Below are positions 1-6,990 of a stretch of DNA of 20,680 nt, in pieces (the stretch's first letter is position 1; the number at the start of each line of letters is the position of its first letter). The DNA is taken from NCBI GenBank assembly GCA_964438715.1, contig CAYTLQ010000234.1, positions 1 to 20,680 of the forward strand, read 5' to 3'. The position numbers and the translations under genes were made by a program. The DNA comes from CAYTLQ01 sp964438715. GTDB taxonomy: Bacteria > Bacteroidota > Ignavibacteria > Ignavibacteriales > Ignavibacteriaceae. Below the pieces are notes generated by a model that saw only the letters and a program-made list of their open reading frames with translations, ran no database searches and was not told the origin of the DNA.

Positions 1-12
1 CCGAAGGGTTGT

Positions 13-70
13 CCGTTAGCTAACGGAAGTCCTGCTCGCGGAGCAATTAAACCCGCAATTTGCGGGTTTT
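13..70. repeat. three adjacent short hairpins at window start
   Basis: Three perfect inverted repeats lie side by side. The first is the 14-bp palindrome CCGTTAGCTAACGG at 13-26. The second is TGCTC/GAGCA around a GCG loop at 33-45. The third is a 9-bp stem AAACCCGCA/TGCGGGTTT with a 3-nt loop at 49-69, followed by one more T. The third could act as an intrinsic terminator in either direction. The same bases are also open in the frame of the GIY-YIG remnant that follows, from position 1 onward. Hairpin clusters like this are typical of small dispersed repeats, but no second copy is present in the window. Confidence 0.55.
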
Positions 71-96
71 ATGCTTTAAATTATTCATCTGATTTT

Positions 97-210
97 ATGA
101 CCTTCACCGTTTATGTTCTTTATTCTCCCGCTTTCAATAAAATCTACATCGGGCAGACCTCTGACCTGCAAAAGAGGTTATTGGAACTTAACAGTGGTAT
201 GTCACTTTAA
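97..210 (+). pseudogene. truncated GIY-YIG nuclease domain
   Basis: An ATG at 97 opens a 37-residue peptide, MTFTVYVLYSPAF then NKIYIGQTSDLQKRLLELNSG, ending at TAA 208-210. The VYVLYS strand, the YIG triplet and the QTSDLQKRL helix start match the N-terminal half of short GIY-YIG proteins of the UvrC-like/UPF0213 type, which are usually about 80-100 residues. The C-terminal half, which carries the catalytic Glu, is absent and I cannot find it in the next 200 bases in any frame. The frame is open back to the window edge through the hairpin cluster, so the start is uncertain. This is probably a decayed remnant without nuclease activity. An alternative is that it is simply a short unexpressed ORF. 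Confidence 0.6.
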
Positions 211-415
211 ACAAAAATAGCTTAAACGAACTTATTCAAAAAGGAGTGAAAATTATTTTTCTGATTGAATTATATTCACTTATTGTTCGGTATGCTTAAA
301 ATTATGCTACATTTCTTTCGTAAGATGAGTATGCACCATCATTACTTGCTCAAACATTTTATACTGAAAATACAATTCGGTTAGAATAAAATTATTTGTT
401 CTCAAAATTAACAGA

Positions 416-490
416 GGATGTACGGCAACTTAGTCTGATTAAGTATTCTGCCTAAGTAAAATAACACTTATGCTACTCTGCCGCACATCC
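416..490. repeat. 75-bp foldback element downstream of propeller gene
   Basis: The outer arms GGATGTACGGCA (416-427) and TGCCGCACATCC (479-490) are complementary at 11 of 12 positions. An inner pair ACTTAG (428-433) and CTAAGT (452-457) continues directly from the left arm. The element lies 14 bases beyond the stop of the minus-strand propeller gene, so it may form its mRNA 3' end. It lacks the T-run of a normal intrinsic terminator. The rest of 211-504 shows no convincing gene. Confidence 0.45.
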
Positions 491-504
491 AAAGTATTAT
501 AGAA

Positions 505-2559
505 TTACTTACTTAATATCATTTTTCTTGTTTGAACAAATTCACCAATCTGAAGTTTATAGAAATATACCCCGCTAGACAAATTTATAGTCTGCCCGAC
601 ATTCAATTCAACTTCATAATTTCCTGCTTCCCGATATTCATTTACCAATGTCGCCACTTCATTTCCAAGCACATCATAAACTTTTAATGTCGTATAAGCC
701 CCTATGGGAGACTGCCAACTAATTGTTGTACTTGGATTGAATGGATTTGGGTAGTTTTGATTTAAAGTAAACTCGTCGGGCAGATCCGGAGATAACTCTT
801 TCAGAGAGGTAACTATTTCTGATATCGGTCTTTTCCAAACACCGCTGTTAGTTCCTGCATAGATATAAGGACCAACCAATATAAGAGAATTCACTGTTGT
901 ACAAGTTAATCCATCATTAATAGCTTGCCAGTTTTTGCCGTAATCAGTAGAAACCTGGACGCCAATTTTTTCAGTTCCGGCAATAATAGTTGAGTCAATA
1001 CATACTAGAGAAAATACTTTATTATTTGCCAGTCCGGGTAATCTTTGAACCCATGAAACACCTTTATTCGTTGAATGCCATACCCCCGTAAAAGTTCCGC
1101 TAAATAGATTTGTTCCAAATGATGAAAAGGAATAAACATAATAACTCATAAGGCCCGCACTATTCCATGTTAAACCGTTATCAGTAGTACGGTAAGCTCC
1201 TGCCTCAGTGCCGGCAAAAAGAGTATCGCTATACTTATAAAACGAAAGTATATTTTTATTAAAAAATCCGGAATTAAAAGCTGTCCAGTTGCCACCATTT
1301 ATTGAAGAGCGGAATACCCCGCCACTAACGGTACCGGCAAATACATTCGTATCAGAAATAAGAAGAGCCCTGACAGTGGTGTATGTAAGACCAGAGTTTA
1401 TTTGTGCCCAGTTTGAACCATTGTTTGTTGTTTTATGTACTCCACCGCCGGTGCCGGCATATACTGCGTCTCCGGAACCAGCAAGTGCATAAACAATTGC
1501 ATTTTTTAATCCCGTATTAACTATTGTCCAGTTTGACCCACCATCTGTACTTAGAGACACTCCGCCTCGCAAAGTTCCGGCAAAAAGATTATTGCCGTTA
1601 TAGAGCAGTGAAAGAACATACGAATTTGTCAGTCCTGTATTCACTACATTCCAGTTAGTGCCATTATTTGTTGTACGGTGAACACCCCCATACATTGTTC
1701 CAGCAAATATATCAGTTCCGGATACTGCTAATGCAAGTACATCAGTTTGTGTCAATCCCGAGTTAACCTGTGTCCAGGTTGTCCCGTTATCAGATGAACG
1801 GTAAACTCCACTGGAAGTACCAACGAAAATATTAGGAGCTAAATATTGTAGTGAATACACAGTTGAGCTTAGTGTACCTTCACCAAGCCGACTCCAATTT
1901 GAGCCGTTATTTGTAGTAACAAAAAGACCTCCATAAGTCGCCGCATAAAGGTTACTACCAACTAATAAGAGTGAGTGAACATTTCTGTTTGTTAATCCGT
2001 TATTAACCGCTGTCCATGATGTGCCGTTATTAGTTGAGAGAAAGACACCTTTGCCAAAGTCTCCGGCAAAAAGATTTGAACCTGACACTACAATTGACTT
2101 AATAGTAGAGTTTATTAATCCGGAATTGATCGGACTCCAATTAGCGCCATTATTCGTGGTAAGATATACTCCGTAACTTCCGACTCCTGCATATATATTT
2201 GTTCCGGAAGATGTGAGTGAATAAACATAGGTATTTCCTATTCCATTATTAACTGCACTCCAACTTGAGCCATTGTTGGTGGAAAGATATACTCCCATTC
2301 CGGTACCGGCAAATATATTTGTGCCGGAAACAGCAATACAATAAACATCTGTATTTCCCAGTCCCGTGTTAATCGCTGTCCAATTGTTTCCATTATTTGT
2401 GGAAAGAAACACACCTCCGCCCTGAGTACCCGCATAAATATTTGAATTTGAAACCGTAAGACAGTTTATGTATCCGCCCTCTGGTCCATTTGTAGGTATC
2501 CACTGAGGATGAAGATTAATTGTCAATAAATATAATATCGAGATAAATATTCTTTTCAT
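505..2559 (-). CDS. secreted tandem beta-propeller protein with type IX sorting domain
   Basis: I chose the ATG at 2559 (684 residues) because GGAG at 2566-2569 sits 6 nt upstream and the protein then begins with a signal peptide, MKRIFISILYLLTINLH. A longer 700-residue reading from 2607 buries this signal. About 570 residues are built from roughly 40-residue repeats of the form LFAGTxxGGVF-STNNGTSW-xxxNxGL. Each carries an Asp box (S/T-x-D/N-x-G-x-x-W), as in sialidase/BNR and YCF48-type propellers. I count 13 Asp boxes plus a final box-less repeat, which would suit two seven-bladed propellers. The last 85 residues, from NQNYPNPFNP to the end, are a Por/type IX C-terminal sorting domain, implying export across the outer membrane and surface attachment or release. 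No catalytic residues are recognisable, so ligand and role are unknown. Confidence 0.85.
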   Translation of the reverse strand: MKRIFISILYLLTINLHPQWIPTNGPEGGYINCLTVSNSNIYAGTQGGGVFLSTNNGNNWTAINTGLGNTDVYCIAVSGTNIFAGTGMGVYLSTNNGSSWSAVNNGIGNTYVYSLTSSGTNIYAGVGSYGVYLTTNNGANWSPINSGLINSTIKSIVVSGSNLFAGDFGKGVFLSTNNGTSWTAVNNGLTNRNVHSLLLVGSNLYAATYGGLFVTTNNGSNWSRLGEGTLSSTVYSLQYLAPNIFVGTSSGVYRSSDNGTTWTQVNSGLTQTDVLALAVSGTDIFAGTMYGGVHRTTNNGTNWNVVNTGLTNSYVLSLLYNGNNLFAGTLRGGVSLSTDGGSNWTIVNTGLKNAIVYALAGSGDAVYAGTGGGVHKTTNNGSNWAQINSGLTYTTVRALLISDTNVFAGTVSGGVFRSSINGGNWTAFNSGFFNKNILSFYKYSDTLFAGTEAGAYRTTDNGLTWNSAGLMSYYVYSFSSFGTNLFSGTFTGVWHSTNKGVSWVQRLPGLANNKVFSLVCIDSTIIAGTEKIGVQVSTDYGKNWQAINDGLTCTTVNSLILVGPYIYAGTNSGVWKRPISEIVTSLKELSPDLPDEFTLNQNYPNPFNPSTTISWQSPIGAYTTLKVYDVLGNEVATLVNEYREAGNYEVELNVGQTINLSSGVYFYKLQIGEFVQTRKMILSK

Positions 2560-2782
2560 TTTTTTCTCCATATATTTGTTTAACATTTTAATACTTTTCA
2601 ACTTCACTTCACCAATCGAATCTTTAACGCCTCTACTTTCTTAACTGATTAAATGGTATAGACAGTTTCCACCAGGGAACTCCGTTAACATTTTCCCATT
2701 TAATTAATTATTTCAGAAGAGTAAACTGATTAATAAAATCTATGTATAATAGTTAAAGTTATACTGAAGAATGAAAATAGTC

Positions 2783-2802
2783 AATAACCCAATTGGGTCA
2801 TT
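2783..2802. promoter_or_regulatory. operator-like palindrome
   Basis: A perfect 12-bp palindrome, ACCCAATTGGGT (2787-2798), is extended by AAT/ATT arms after one mismatch to span 20 bp. It lies about 225 bp upstream of the propeller gene start. A dyad of this size suits a dimeric regulator, but no regulator in the window is obviously linked to it. Confidence 0.3.
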
Positions 2803-2989
2803 CAATTCTTATATTTTCGTTCAATCCCTAAGTGTAAAATTTCTGCCCAAAAAACGGTTTTTGTGGGGATGACGGGATTTTCTTTTAATATAATTCAATG
2901 GTAGGGGGAGATTTCTATAGAAAAGAATATTAGAATTCAGTTGATGAAATCTCATTTCAATAAGCGGCATAATATTGTAACAATTTTAC

Positions 2990-3078
2990 GGTTCAGTTGA
3001 AAAATGGTGGTAAAAATTATCCGGAGCATGTACTCTTTTTCTACGGATGGTTACTACCACCAAAATTTCAACTAAACC
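2990..3078. repeat. 89-bp foldback (MITE-like or 3'-end structure)
   Basis: The left arm (2990-3023, begins GGTTCAGTTGAAAAATGG) and the right arm (3044-3078, ends TTTCAACTAAACC) are inverted copies matching at about 27 of 35 aligned positions. They leave only a 20-nt loop that itself contains GAG/CTC. Almost the whole element is therefore one long hairpin. It begins 15 bases past the arsM stop and has no T-run, so it is not a standard intrinsic terminator. No target-site duplication is clear. It could be a miniature transposable element or a processed mRNA end. Confidence 0.5.
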
Positions 3079-3093
3079 ATTTATTCTATATCT

Positions 3094-3894
3094 TTATTTT
3101 TCTCCGGTTACAGTTATACTTACAATCCCCATTTTGCTCTGACGGAATTCTTCTATTTTTTCATTACTAAGATATTCACGCAATACTTCATCGGGTAAAA
3201 ATATCGGTTTGACTTTACGAATACGCACATCTTTAAAGCCGACAGATTCTATAATTCCGATATATTCTTCCTCCTGCACTGCTCCTGAAACACAACCGGC
3301 ATACATTTCAGCAGATTTTTTTAGCTGATGCGGTAAATCACCTTTAAGCACAATATCCGAGATACAAAAATGTCCACCCGGTTTTGTTATCCGATAAATT
3401 TCTTCAAATGCTTTTATTTTATCCGGAACAAGATTAAGAACACAATTACTGAGAACAACATCAGCAATACCCGGGTCGAGGGGGATTGCTTCAATTTCTC
3501 CATATTTGAAGAAAACATTACTATACCCCAACTTAGCATTATTCTTTTCTGCTTTAGCAATCATTTCAGGAGTAAAGTCTATTCCGTAAACAGTACCTTT
3601 TTCCCCTGTAATTGCCCGTGCAACAAAAACATCATTCCCTGCACCGGAGCCTAAGTCAACTACCGTATCGCCTTCTTTAATATCAGCAAACTCTGTTGGC
3701 AGGCCACAACCCAATCCAAGATCTGCTTCGGGGAGGTAGCCATCTAATGATGTATAATCATCCTGCATAATCGTATAACCAACAATTTTTGAGTTTTTCC
3801 CACATCCACATGAACAACCCTGATTATTTATTTCAGCCGCTATTGCACCATATTTTTCTTTTACTATTTCTTTTTTTTCCGTGTCGCTAATCAT
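3094..3894 (-). CDS. arsM: arsenite S-adenosylmethionine methyltransferase ArsM
   Basis: A 266-residue class I SAM methyltransferase that methylates As(III) stepwise in the cytoplasm, giving volatile or exportable methylarsenicals. The SAM motif VVDLGSGAGNDVFVA lies at residues 78-92, with the acidic partner in GIDFTPEM at 104-111. Three cysteines sit where ArsM binds arsenic: Cys63 (LGLGCGLP), Cys151 (SNCVLNLVPDK) and Cys201 (YAGCVSGA). The N-terminus adds a CSCGC cluster at 27-31. Length fits the family. AGGAAGG-like bases at 3903-3908 lie 8 nt before the ATG. It is the last gene of the ars operon, 27 bp after acr3, so its expression should follow ArsR control. Confidence 0.93.
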   Translation of the reverse strand: MISDTEKKEIVKEKYGAIAAEINNQGCSCGCGKNSKIVGYTIMQDDYTSLDGYLPEADLGLGCGLPTEFADIKEGDTVVDLGSGAGNDVFVARAITGEKGTVYGIDFTPEMIAKAEKNNAKLGYSNVFFKYGEIEAIPLDPGIADVVLSNCVLNLVPDKIKAFEEIYRITKPGGHFCISDIVLKGDLPHQLKKSAEMYAGCVSGAVQEEEYIGIIESVGFKDVRIRKVKPIFLPDEVLREYLSNEKIEEFRQSKMGIVSITVTGEK

Positions 3895-3921
3895 AATAAA
3901 GACCTTCCTGATTTATATGTT

Positions 3922-4980
3922 TTATGTTTGTGCCGTTTCCGGCAAAAAATATTTTTTTCTGAAATACAATGAAACCTGTACAAGCGAAATAAGTACTGGC
4001 ACCTCCACAAGTGGACCGATAACAGCCGCAAATGCCTCACCGGAGTTAATTCCAAATACCGCAATTGCAACAGCTATTGCCAGTTCAAAATTATTACTTG
4101 CCGCTGTGAATGATAATGTTGCCGATTTTCTATAACCCGCATTAAACTTTCGGCTCAGATAAAATGAAATGAGGAACATCACCACAAAATATACTATAAG
4201 TGGCAGAGCAATCCTTGCTACATTTAAAGGAATACGAACAATATACTCCCCTTTAAGAGAGAACATAACAAAAATAGTAAAGAGAAGGGCTATTAAAGTA
4301 ATCGGAGAAATTTTGGGAATAAACTTCGAGTGATACCACTCCTTGTTTTTTAAACGAAGTAAAGAAAACCGTGTAATGATGCCGGCAAGAAAGGGAATGC
4401 CCAGATAAATAAAAACACTTTCGGCAATTTGCCCGATAGTAACATTCACACTAAATGACTGTAACCCAAACCACTGAGGCATAACTGTAAGGAAAAAATA
4501 TGCATATACTGAGAAGAACAATACCTGAAATATCGAGTTGAATGCAACCAACCCCGCGGCATATTCTGTATCACCACAAGCAAGGTCATTCCAAACAATC
4601 ACCATTGCAATACAGCGCGCCAGTCCTATCATTATCAAGCCTGCCATGTAGTGAGGATAATCCTGAAGAAATACTACTGCAAGAATAAACATCAGAACCG
4701 GACCAATAATCCAGTTTTGAATGAGAGAGAGCAACAGAACTTTGCCATTACGAAAAACATCTCCCATTTCCTCATACTTTACTTTCGCTAATGGAGGATA
4801 CATCATCAGTATCAATCCTATCGCAATAGGCACATTGGTAGTTCCCCTTTGGAAAGCGCTCCAAAAATTCTTAATCTCAGGGAACACATAGCCTGACATC
4901 ACGCCAAGGAGCATTGAAAGAAAAATCCAAAGTGTAAGATATCTGTCGAGAAATGACAATTTCTTTGATACTTGTTCCAT
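3922..4980 (-). CDS. acr3: arsenite efflux permease, ACR3 family
   Basis: A 352-residue inner-membrane protein with about ten hydrophobic segments that exports arsenite, driven by the proton gradient. Family-defining residues are present: the TM4 cysteine, Cys123 in GLARCIAMVIVWNDLA, and the acidic Glu326 in GPLVEVPVLI. The FTAASNNFELAIAVAIAVFG segment at 291-310 is also typical of ACR3 and separates it from the unrelated ArsB family. It begins 5 bp after the arsC stop, with AGGA about 9 nt upstream of the ATG, so the two are very likely co-transcribed. It takes the arsenite made by ArsC. Confidence 0.93.
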   Translation of the reverse strand: MEQVSKKLSFLDRYLTLWIFLSMLLGVMSGYVFPEIKNFWSAFQRGTTNVPIAIGLILMMYPPLAKVKYEEMGDVFRNGKVLLLSLIQNWIIGPVLMFILAVVFLQDYPHYMAGLIMIGLARCIAMVIVWNDLACGDTEYAAGLVAFNSIFQVLFFSVYAYFFLTVMPQWFGLQSFSVNVTIGQIAESVFIYLGIPFLAGIITRFSLLRLKNKEWYHSKFIPKISPITLIALLFTIFVMFSLKGEYIVRIPLNVARIALPLIVYFVVMFLISFYLSRKFNAGYRKSATLSFTAASNNFELAIAVAIAVFGINSGEAFAAVIGPLVEVPVLISLVQVSLYFRKKYFLPETAQT

Positions 4981-4985
4981 ATTAT

Positions 4986-5435
4986 TTAATCCTGATTAAA
5001 ATTGACCTGTAATTCGCTCACCCAATTCCGTACTCTTGTACTAATTTCATCACGGATTTTTATTGTTTCCTGCAATTTTTCCTCAGGCGTTCCTGATAAT
5101 GATGAAGGATCGCGAAAACCCCAGTGTAGTCGTTTGGTCGGTCCCGGAAATACAGGGCATCGTTCTGCGCTGGTTTCATCGCATACGGTAATTACATGCG
5201 TAAATTGCTCTCCTGAACGAAGATATTCATCAACACTTTTCGTTCTGTTGCCCGAAATATCTATACCTGCCTGACGCATTGCTTCAACAACAACCGGATT
5301 CAATTTACCCGGCTCAAGGCCCGCACTGTGAACTTCAAAATCAGACCCACCATAATGCTTCAGAAACGCTTCCGCCATTTGACTGCGCGCACTGTTATGT
5401 ATGCAAACGAATAATACTTTGAATTTTGGTGTCAT
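4986..5435 (-). CDS. arsC: arsenate reductase, thioredoxin-coupled (LMW-PTPase fold)
   Basis: A 149-residue cytoplasmic enzyme reducing As(V) to As(III) for the efflux pump. The P-loop CIHNSAR (Cys11 to Arg17) is the CX5R motif of low-molecular-weight phosphatases. Cys85 (VITVCDE) and Cys93 (ERCPVFPG) complete the three-cysteine relay of the pI258-type, thioredoxin-dependent enzymes, and the Asp-Pro at 109-110 supplies the general acid. AGAGG lies 3 nt before the ATG, a rather short spacing. The 33-bp gap to arsR holds a probable second ArsR operator, so this gene may be regulated partly on its own. Confidence 0.94.
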   Translation of the reverse strand: MTPKFKVLFVCIHNSARSQMAEAFLKHYGGSDFEVHSAGLEPGKLNPVVVEAMRQAGIDISGNRTKSVDEYLRSGEQFTHVITVCDETSAERCPVFPGPTKRLHWGFRDPSSLSGTPEEKLQETIKIRDEISTRVRNWVSELQVNFNQD

Positions 5436-5444
5436 GAACCTCTC

Positions 5445-5464
5445 AATTAGTTATTTACCGAAAT
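5445..5464 (-). promoter_or_regulatory. probable second ArsR operator between arsR and arsC
   Basis: The 20-mer AATTAGTTATTTACCGAAAT matches the operator upstream of arsR (5828-5847) at 17 of 20 positions, including an identical TTACCGAAAT half. The other half is degenerate. Read on the minus strand, the match extends into CATATTTCGG, corresponding to the TATATTTCGG that contains the arsR -10. No -35 is visible here. The site lies between the arsR stop and the arsC ribosome-binding site. Confidence 0.5.
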
Positions 5465-5468
5465 ATGA

Positions 5469-5822
5469 TTAAATTTTACAGCTTGATCCGGGCTGTTTTG
5501 ACTTACTATGTGCGGCAGATAAATCGTGAGTAATAGTATTTGTGTCATCAATCCAATAATCAAGCATTGAAAGAATTGAACTGACCCGCGGATCTTTAGG
5601 CCGGAGATTAATAGAATAATATACCCATTTCCCTCTTTTTTCTTCTGTAATAAAACCTGCATCTCGTAATATTCCCATGTGCTGAGATATTGTGGAGCTT
5701 GCTAATCCAAAAATATCTTTTACTTCACATGCGCATAATATTCTGCTTTGCAATACCCTGAGAATTCGAAGGCGGGTGAAATCGGAAAGCGCTTTAAAGA
5801 TAATTGTACTTTTTTCGCTCAT
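5469..5822 (-). CDS. arsR: arsenic-responsive repressor ArsR
   Basis: A 117-residue winged-helix repressor of the ArsR/SmtB family. It blocks the ars promoter until As(III) binds. The alpha-3 metalloid site is visible as ILCACEV with Cys30 and Cys32, matching the classic ELCVCDL motif. The recognition helix follows as LASSTISQHMGILRDAGF (40-57), then the wing EEKRGKWVYYSI. A further cysteine, Cys115, in the C-terminal tail could act as a third ligand. It is the first gene of the operon, with only about 15 nt predicted between the transcription start and its ATG and no clear Shine-Dalgarno sequence. Confidence 0.94.
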   Translation of the reverse strand: MSEKSTIIFKALSDFTRLRILRVLQSRILCACEVKDIFGLASSTISQHMGILRDAGFITEEKRGKWVYYSINLRPKDPRVSSILSMLDYWIDDTNTITHDLSAAHSKSKQPGSSCKI

Positions 5823-5827
5823 AAATC

Positions 5828-5847
5828 ATTTCGTTAATTACCGAAAT
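5828..5847. promoter_or_regulatory. ArsR operator at the arsR promoter
   Basis: The near-perfect dyad ATTTCG-N8-CGAAAT has a centre that is itself almost palindromic (TTAATTAC). It lies 5 bp upstream of the arsR start and overlaps the -10 hexamer, so a bound dimer would block RNA polymerase. The TTACCGAAATAT half recurs at 5455-5466. Confidence 0.65.
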
Positions 5848-5872
5848 ATACAGTTATTTGTGTTTATGTCAA
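5845..5872 (-). promoter_or_regulatory. sigma70-type promoter of the ars operon
   Basis: Read on the minus strand, a perfect TTGACA (-35, plus positions 5867-5872) is followed after 16 nt by TATATT (-10, plus positions 5845-5850). Transcription would start near 5838 and read arsR-arsC-acr3-arsM. The operator overlaps the -10. Confidence 0.6.
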
Positions 5873-6061
5873 ATTATTTTTTTAATAATAATTCCAATAA
5901 AGTATCATGGGATTATTCCTGAAAGATGTAATTTTGAATTAGTAAACTGATCAATTTTGTTCATTGTAGCATATAATTTTTATAATAATTGAATTTACTG
6001 TCTGAGTGAAGTAGATTGATCTCTTATATTTGATTTTCAAAATTATACTTTCACAAAAACA

Positions 6062-6982
6062 ATGATTCCGGATTATCAATCAATCATGCTCCCTTTGCTT
6101 CTTTCAATAAAAGATGGAAAGGAGTACAATTTTCAGGAAATAATTGAACAACTTGCCGTTCATTTCAATTTAACAGAGACGGAAAAAAAGGAACTCCTCA
6201 AAAGTGGCGTTCAACCGGTTTTTGATAATCGTGCAGGCTGGGCGAGAACCTACTTAAAAAAAGCCGGATTACTTTCTTCACCACGAAGAGGAGTAATTAT
6301 GATAACTCCTCAGGGAATAGATGTGTTGAGTAAAAATCCTGAAAGAATTGATAACCAGTTTCTTAAAAAATTTGACTCATTTGTTGACTTCATTAAACCA
6401 CAAAAAAATGATCATTTCAAAGATGAGGAGGAAAAATCTTCGTCAATAGATGAGAATGCTACCCCTGAAGAATTATTAGATAAAGCCTATCAGAGTTTAC
6501 GACAGGCACTTGCTTTCGATTTATTAAACAAAGTAATTGAAATGCCTCCTTCGTTTTTTGAAAGGCTTGTTGTTGATCTGCTGGTGAAAATGGGTTATGG
6601 CGGCTCCATAATTGAAGCAGGCCGCGCTATCGGCAAAAGCGGTGATGAGGGTATTGATGGTACAATAAAAGAGGATAAGCTCGGTTTAGATATAATTTAC
6701 ATTCAGGCGAAAAGATGGAAACAGGGAAATCTGGTCGGACGACCTGAATTGCAAAAGTTTGTCGGTGCTCTTGCAGGACAGGGCGCAAAAAAAGGAATAT
6801 TTATTACAACTTCCTCTTTCACGAAAGAGGCTCTTGAATACATTCCAAAGAATGAAACAAAAATTGTTCTGGTTGACGGTTTACAACTTACCCAGTTAAT
6901 GATAGACTTTAATGTCGGTTGTACCACACAGCGGACATACGAAGTAAAGAAGATTGATTATGATTATTTCGGTGAGGATTAA
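6062..6982 (+). CDS. Mrr-type restriction endonuclease
   Basis: A 306-residue protein with the two-part Mrr layout. The N-terminal winged-helix domain (about 5-95, ending LLSSPRRGVIMITPQGIDVL) probably contacts DNA. A charged linker with KDEEEKSSS (120-128) follows. The PD-(D/E)XK nuclease domain (about 155-285) shows FFERLVVDLLVKMGYGG, then GDEGIDG with Asp199, then YIQAKRW with Gln215-Ala216-Lys217, and KGIFITTSSFTKEA. All key catalytic residues are present. Mrr enzymes are type IV nucleases that cut modified foreign DNA. No methyltransferase or partner subunit sits nearby, so it appears to act alone. It starts at an ATG without a Shine-Dalgarno sequence and converges on the next gene with an 8-bp gap. 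Confidence 0.88.
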   Translation: MIPDYQSIMLPLLLSIKDGKEYNFQEIIEQLAVHFNLTETEKKELLKSGVQPVFDNRAGWARTYLKKAGLLSSPRRGVIMITPQGIDVLSKNPERIDNQFLKKFDSFVDFIKPQKNDHFKDEEEKSSSIDENATPEELLDKAYQSLRQALAFDLLNKVIEMPPSFFERLVVDLLVKMGYGGSIIEAGRAIGKSGDEGIDGTIKEDKLGLDIIYIQAKRWKQGNLVGRPELQKFVGALAGQGAKKGIFITTSSFTKEALEYIPKNETKIVLVDGLQLTQLMIDFNVGCTTQRTYEVKKIDYDYFGED

Positions 6983-6990
6983 GTAAAGAA

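Larger units (their letters stand above)
2560..3093. other. noncoding region between propeller gene and arsM
   Basis: About 530 bp with no credible ORF on either strand. It holds the 20-bp dyad at 2783-2802 and the 89-bp foldback at 2990-3078, listed separately. There is also a weak hairpin-like stretch at 2846-2868 (CCCAAAAAAC against GTTTTTGTGGG). The promoter of the propeller gene should lie here, but I see no convincing -35/-10 pair. Confidence 0.5.

Noticed and set aside
1..70. tRNA or rRNA end at the left edge
   Set aside because: The hairpins do not fit a cloverleaf, there is no CCA-type acceptor stem, and the stretch is too short to identify any rRNA.
505..2559. Tandem repeats that could suggest a CRISPR or other DNA repeat array
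   Set aside because: The repeats are about 120 bp, diverged, in frame, and translate into Asp-box propeller blades.
2560..2607. N-terminal extension of the propeller protein to the ATG at 2607
   Set aside because: It would bury the signal peptide. The GGAG six bases before ATG 2559 marks the better start.
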